From CAZFAP01 sp964516325 (GTDB taxonomy: Bacteria; Auribacterota; JABMQX01), in the NCBI GenBank assembly GCA_964516325.1, contig CAZFAP010000067.1, positions 1-22,973 of the forward strand: DNA of 22,973 nucleotides, in the 5' to 3' direction. Below, one piece after another: positions 22,534 through 22,973 of the stretch; the first letter of the stretch is position 1; the number at the start of each line of letters is the position of its first letter. The translations under genes and the position numbers were made by a program. The notes below the pieces were generated by a model that worked only from the letters and a program-made list of their open reading frames with translations, did not search any database and had not been told where the DNA came from.

Positions 22534-22973
22534 ATGTTCGGTCGAAAAACTGAAGAAGTCGAACTGAAACCGCCGGAACGGGCAGTGCAGGCGTTCAAGG
22601 TGGCTTTCGGGGGACGTTTGGTGTCAGTTGTTCTATTTGGTCCCCAAGCTCGCGGGGAGGGGAGTGGGGATAGCGACTGGGATTTACTGGTGATCGCTGA
22701 CGGGGTAGCGCAAAGCTACTGGGAGCGCGACCGGGTGTTTCATCAGGCGTTATCGAACGTGGGTGCCACGGTTTCGGTTGTGGGGAAAACCCGAGAAGAG
22801 TTTGAGTCTTACCTGGCTCCGCTTCAGCCTTCGTCCCCGGAAGCGGAGCTCTCATGCTCGACAATCCCGCTGGTCTTCTCAAAATCTTCTCCGCTCTCTC
22901 TGCCCCAAAAATCAGTGCCACGCAGCCCCGCCTTCGGGCGGGGTCTCCGGGTGAACGAAGTTCATGGGGGACG
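22534..22973 (+). CDS. Nucleotidyltransferase domain protein, partial and possibly frameshifted
   Basis: A frame open from ATG 22534 (GGAG eight bases upstream) to the window end. Residues about 23-55 contain the classic NTP_transf_2 signature: VSVVLFGPQARGEGSGDSDW with DSDWDLLV, giving the GS/GP turn and the paired acidic metal ligands. It is a minimal nucleotidyltransferase of the MNT/KNTase type, often paired with a HEPN protein; any partner would lie beyond the window. After about residue 95 the frame becomes Ser/Pro-rich and unlike the family, while another frame from about 22840 (ALMLDNPAGLLKIFSAL) looks more natural. A frameshift near 22840 is therefore likely, and hairpin repeats follow. 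Confidence 0.55.
   Translation, partial: MFGRKTEEVELKPPERAVQAFKVAFGGRLVSVVLFGPQARGEGSGDSDWDLLVIADGVAQSYWERDRVFHQALSNVGATVSVVGKTREEFESYLAPLQPSSPEAELSCSTIPLVFSKSSPLSLPQKSVPRSPAFGRGLRVNEVHGG
22926..22943 (+). repeat. GC hairpin with TTCG tetraloop
   Basis: CCCCGCC-TTCG-GGCGGGG is a perfect 7-bp stem with a UUCG-type tetraloop, followed at once by TGAAC-GAA-GTTCA. It may be part of a repeat element running off the window or a terminator-like structure; no U-tract is visible. Confidence 0.45.

Noticed and set aside
1..22973. CRISPR array, tRNA or rRNA genes
   Set aside because: No regularly spaced repeats and no tRNA cloverleaf or rRNA sequence were recognised; the repeats seen are few, short and irregularly placed.

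Overview
This is a 23 kb stretch of a bacterial chromosome with moderately high GC content, probably from an uncultured Gram-negative anaerobe. Evidence for anaerobic metabolism is a giant 2-hydroxyacyl-CoA-dehydratase-activase-type protein, a DUF362 ferredoxin and a membrane polyferredoxin. Evidence for a cell envelope with surface glycans is a Tat signal, an O-antigen-ligase-like protein and three glycosyltransferases. Dispersed short quasi-palindromic repeats are common in the gaps. No rRNA, tRNA or phylogenetic marker is present, so the phylum cannot be fixed; the style resembles metagenome-derived lineages such as Planctomycetota, Omnitrophota or Hydrogenedentota, but that is inference.

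Layout. (1) 1-6.0 kb is housekeeping: a small membrane protein, folC on the minus strand, a NapH/NapG-like polyferredoxin, then plsY-gpsA-merR tightly packed on the plus strand (phospholipid precursor synthesis plus a regulator). (2) 6.1-8.0 kb is accessory: a degenerate HicB-like ORF stacked on a hicB-hicA toxin-antitoxin pair, a hairpin repeat, a frame-disrupted small membrane protein, a displaced copy of the 3' end of the giant activase gene, and a nucleotidyltransferase. (3) 8.0-13.6 kb is a minus-strand operon: DUF362 ferredoxin, then the roughly 1435-residue fused activase/dehydratase-like protein, then the nucleotidyltransferase overlapping it by 4 bases. (4) 13.5-14.05 kb is a divergent regulatory region with a good sigma70-like promoter on each strand, palindromes and repeat debris. 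(5) 14.05-18.9 kb is a polysaccharide locus (GT2, GT4, O-antigen ligase/polymerase, GT4) with mixed orientations, followed by a PilZ protein and a 45-residue membrane mini-protein. (6) 20.3-23 kb holds a Tat-exported hydroxypyruvate-isomerase-like TIM barrel protein, a NucS-like nuclease-domain protein and the start of a second nucleotidyltransferase cut by the window end.

The most unusual parts are the direct repeat of the activase gene's 3' end bracketing the nucleotidyltransferase, which looks like a small insertion that replaced the gene's tail, and the DUF362/giant activase operon itself. The spread of repeat families, including one copy lying in frame inside the polyferredoxin and one sitting where the plsY ribosome binding site should be, is also notable. 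All functional calls are by reading motifs; no database search was run.
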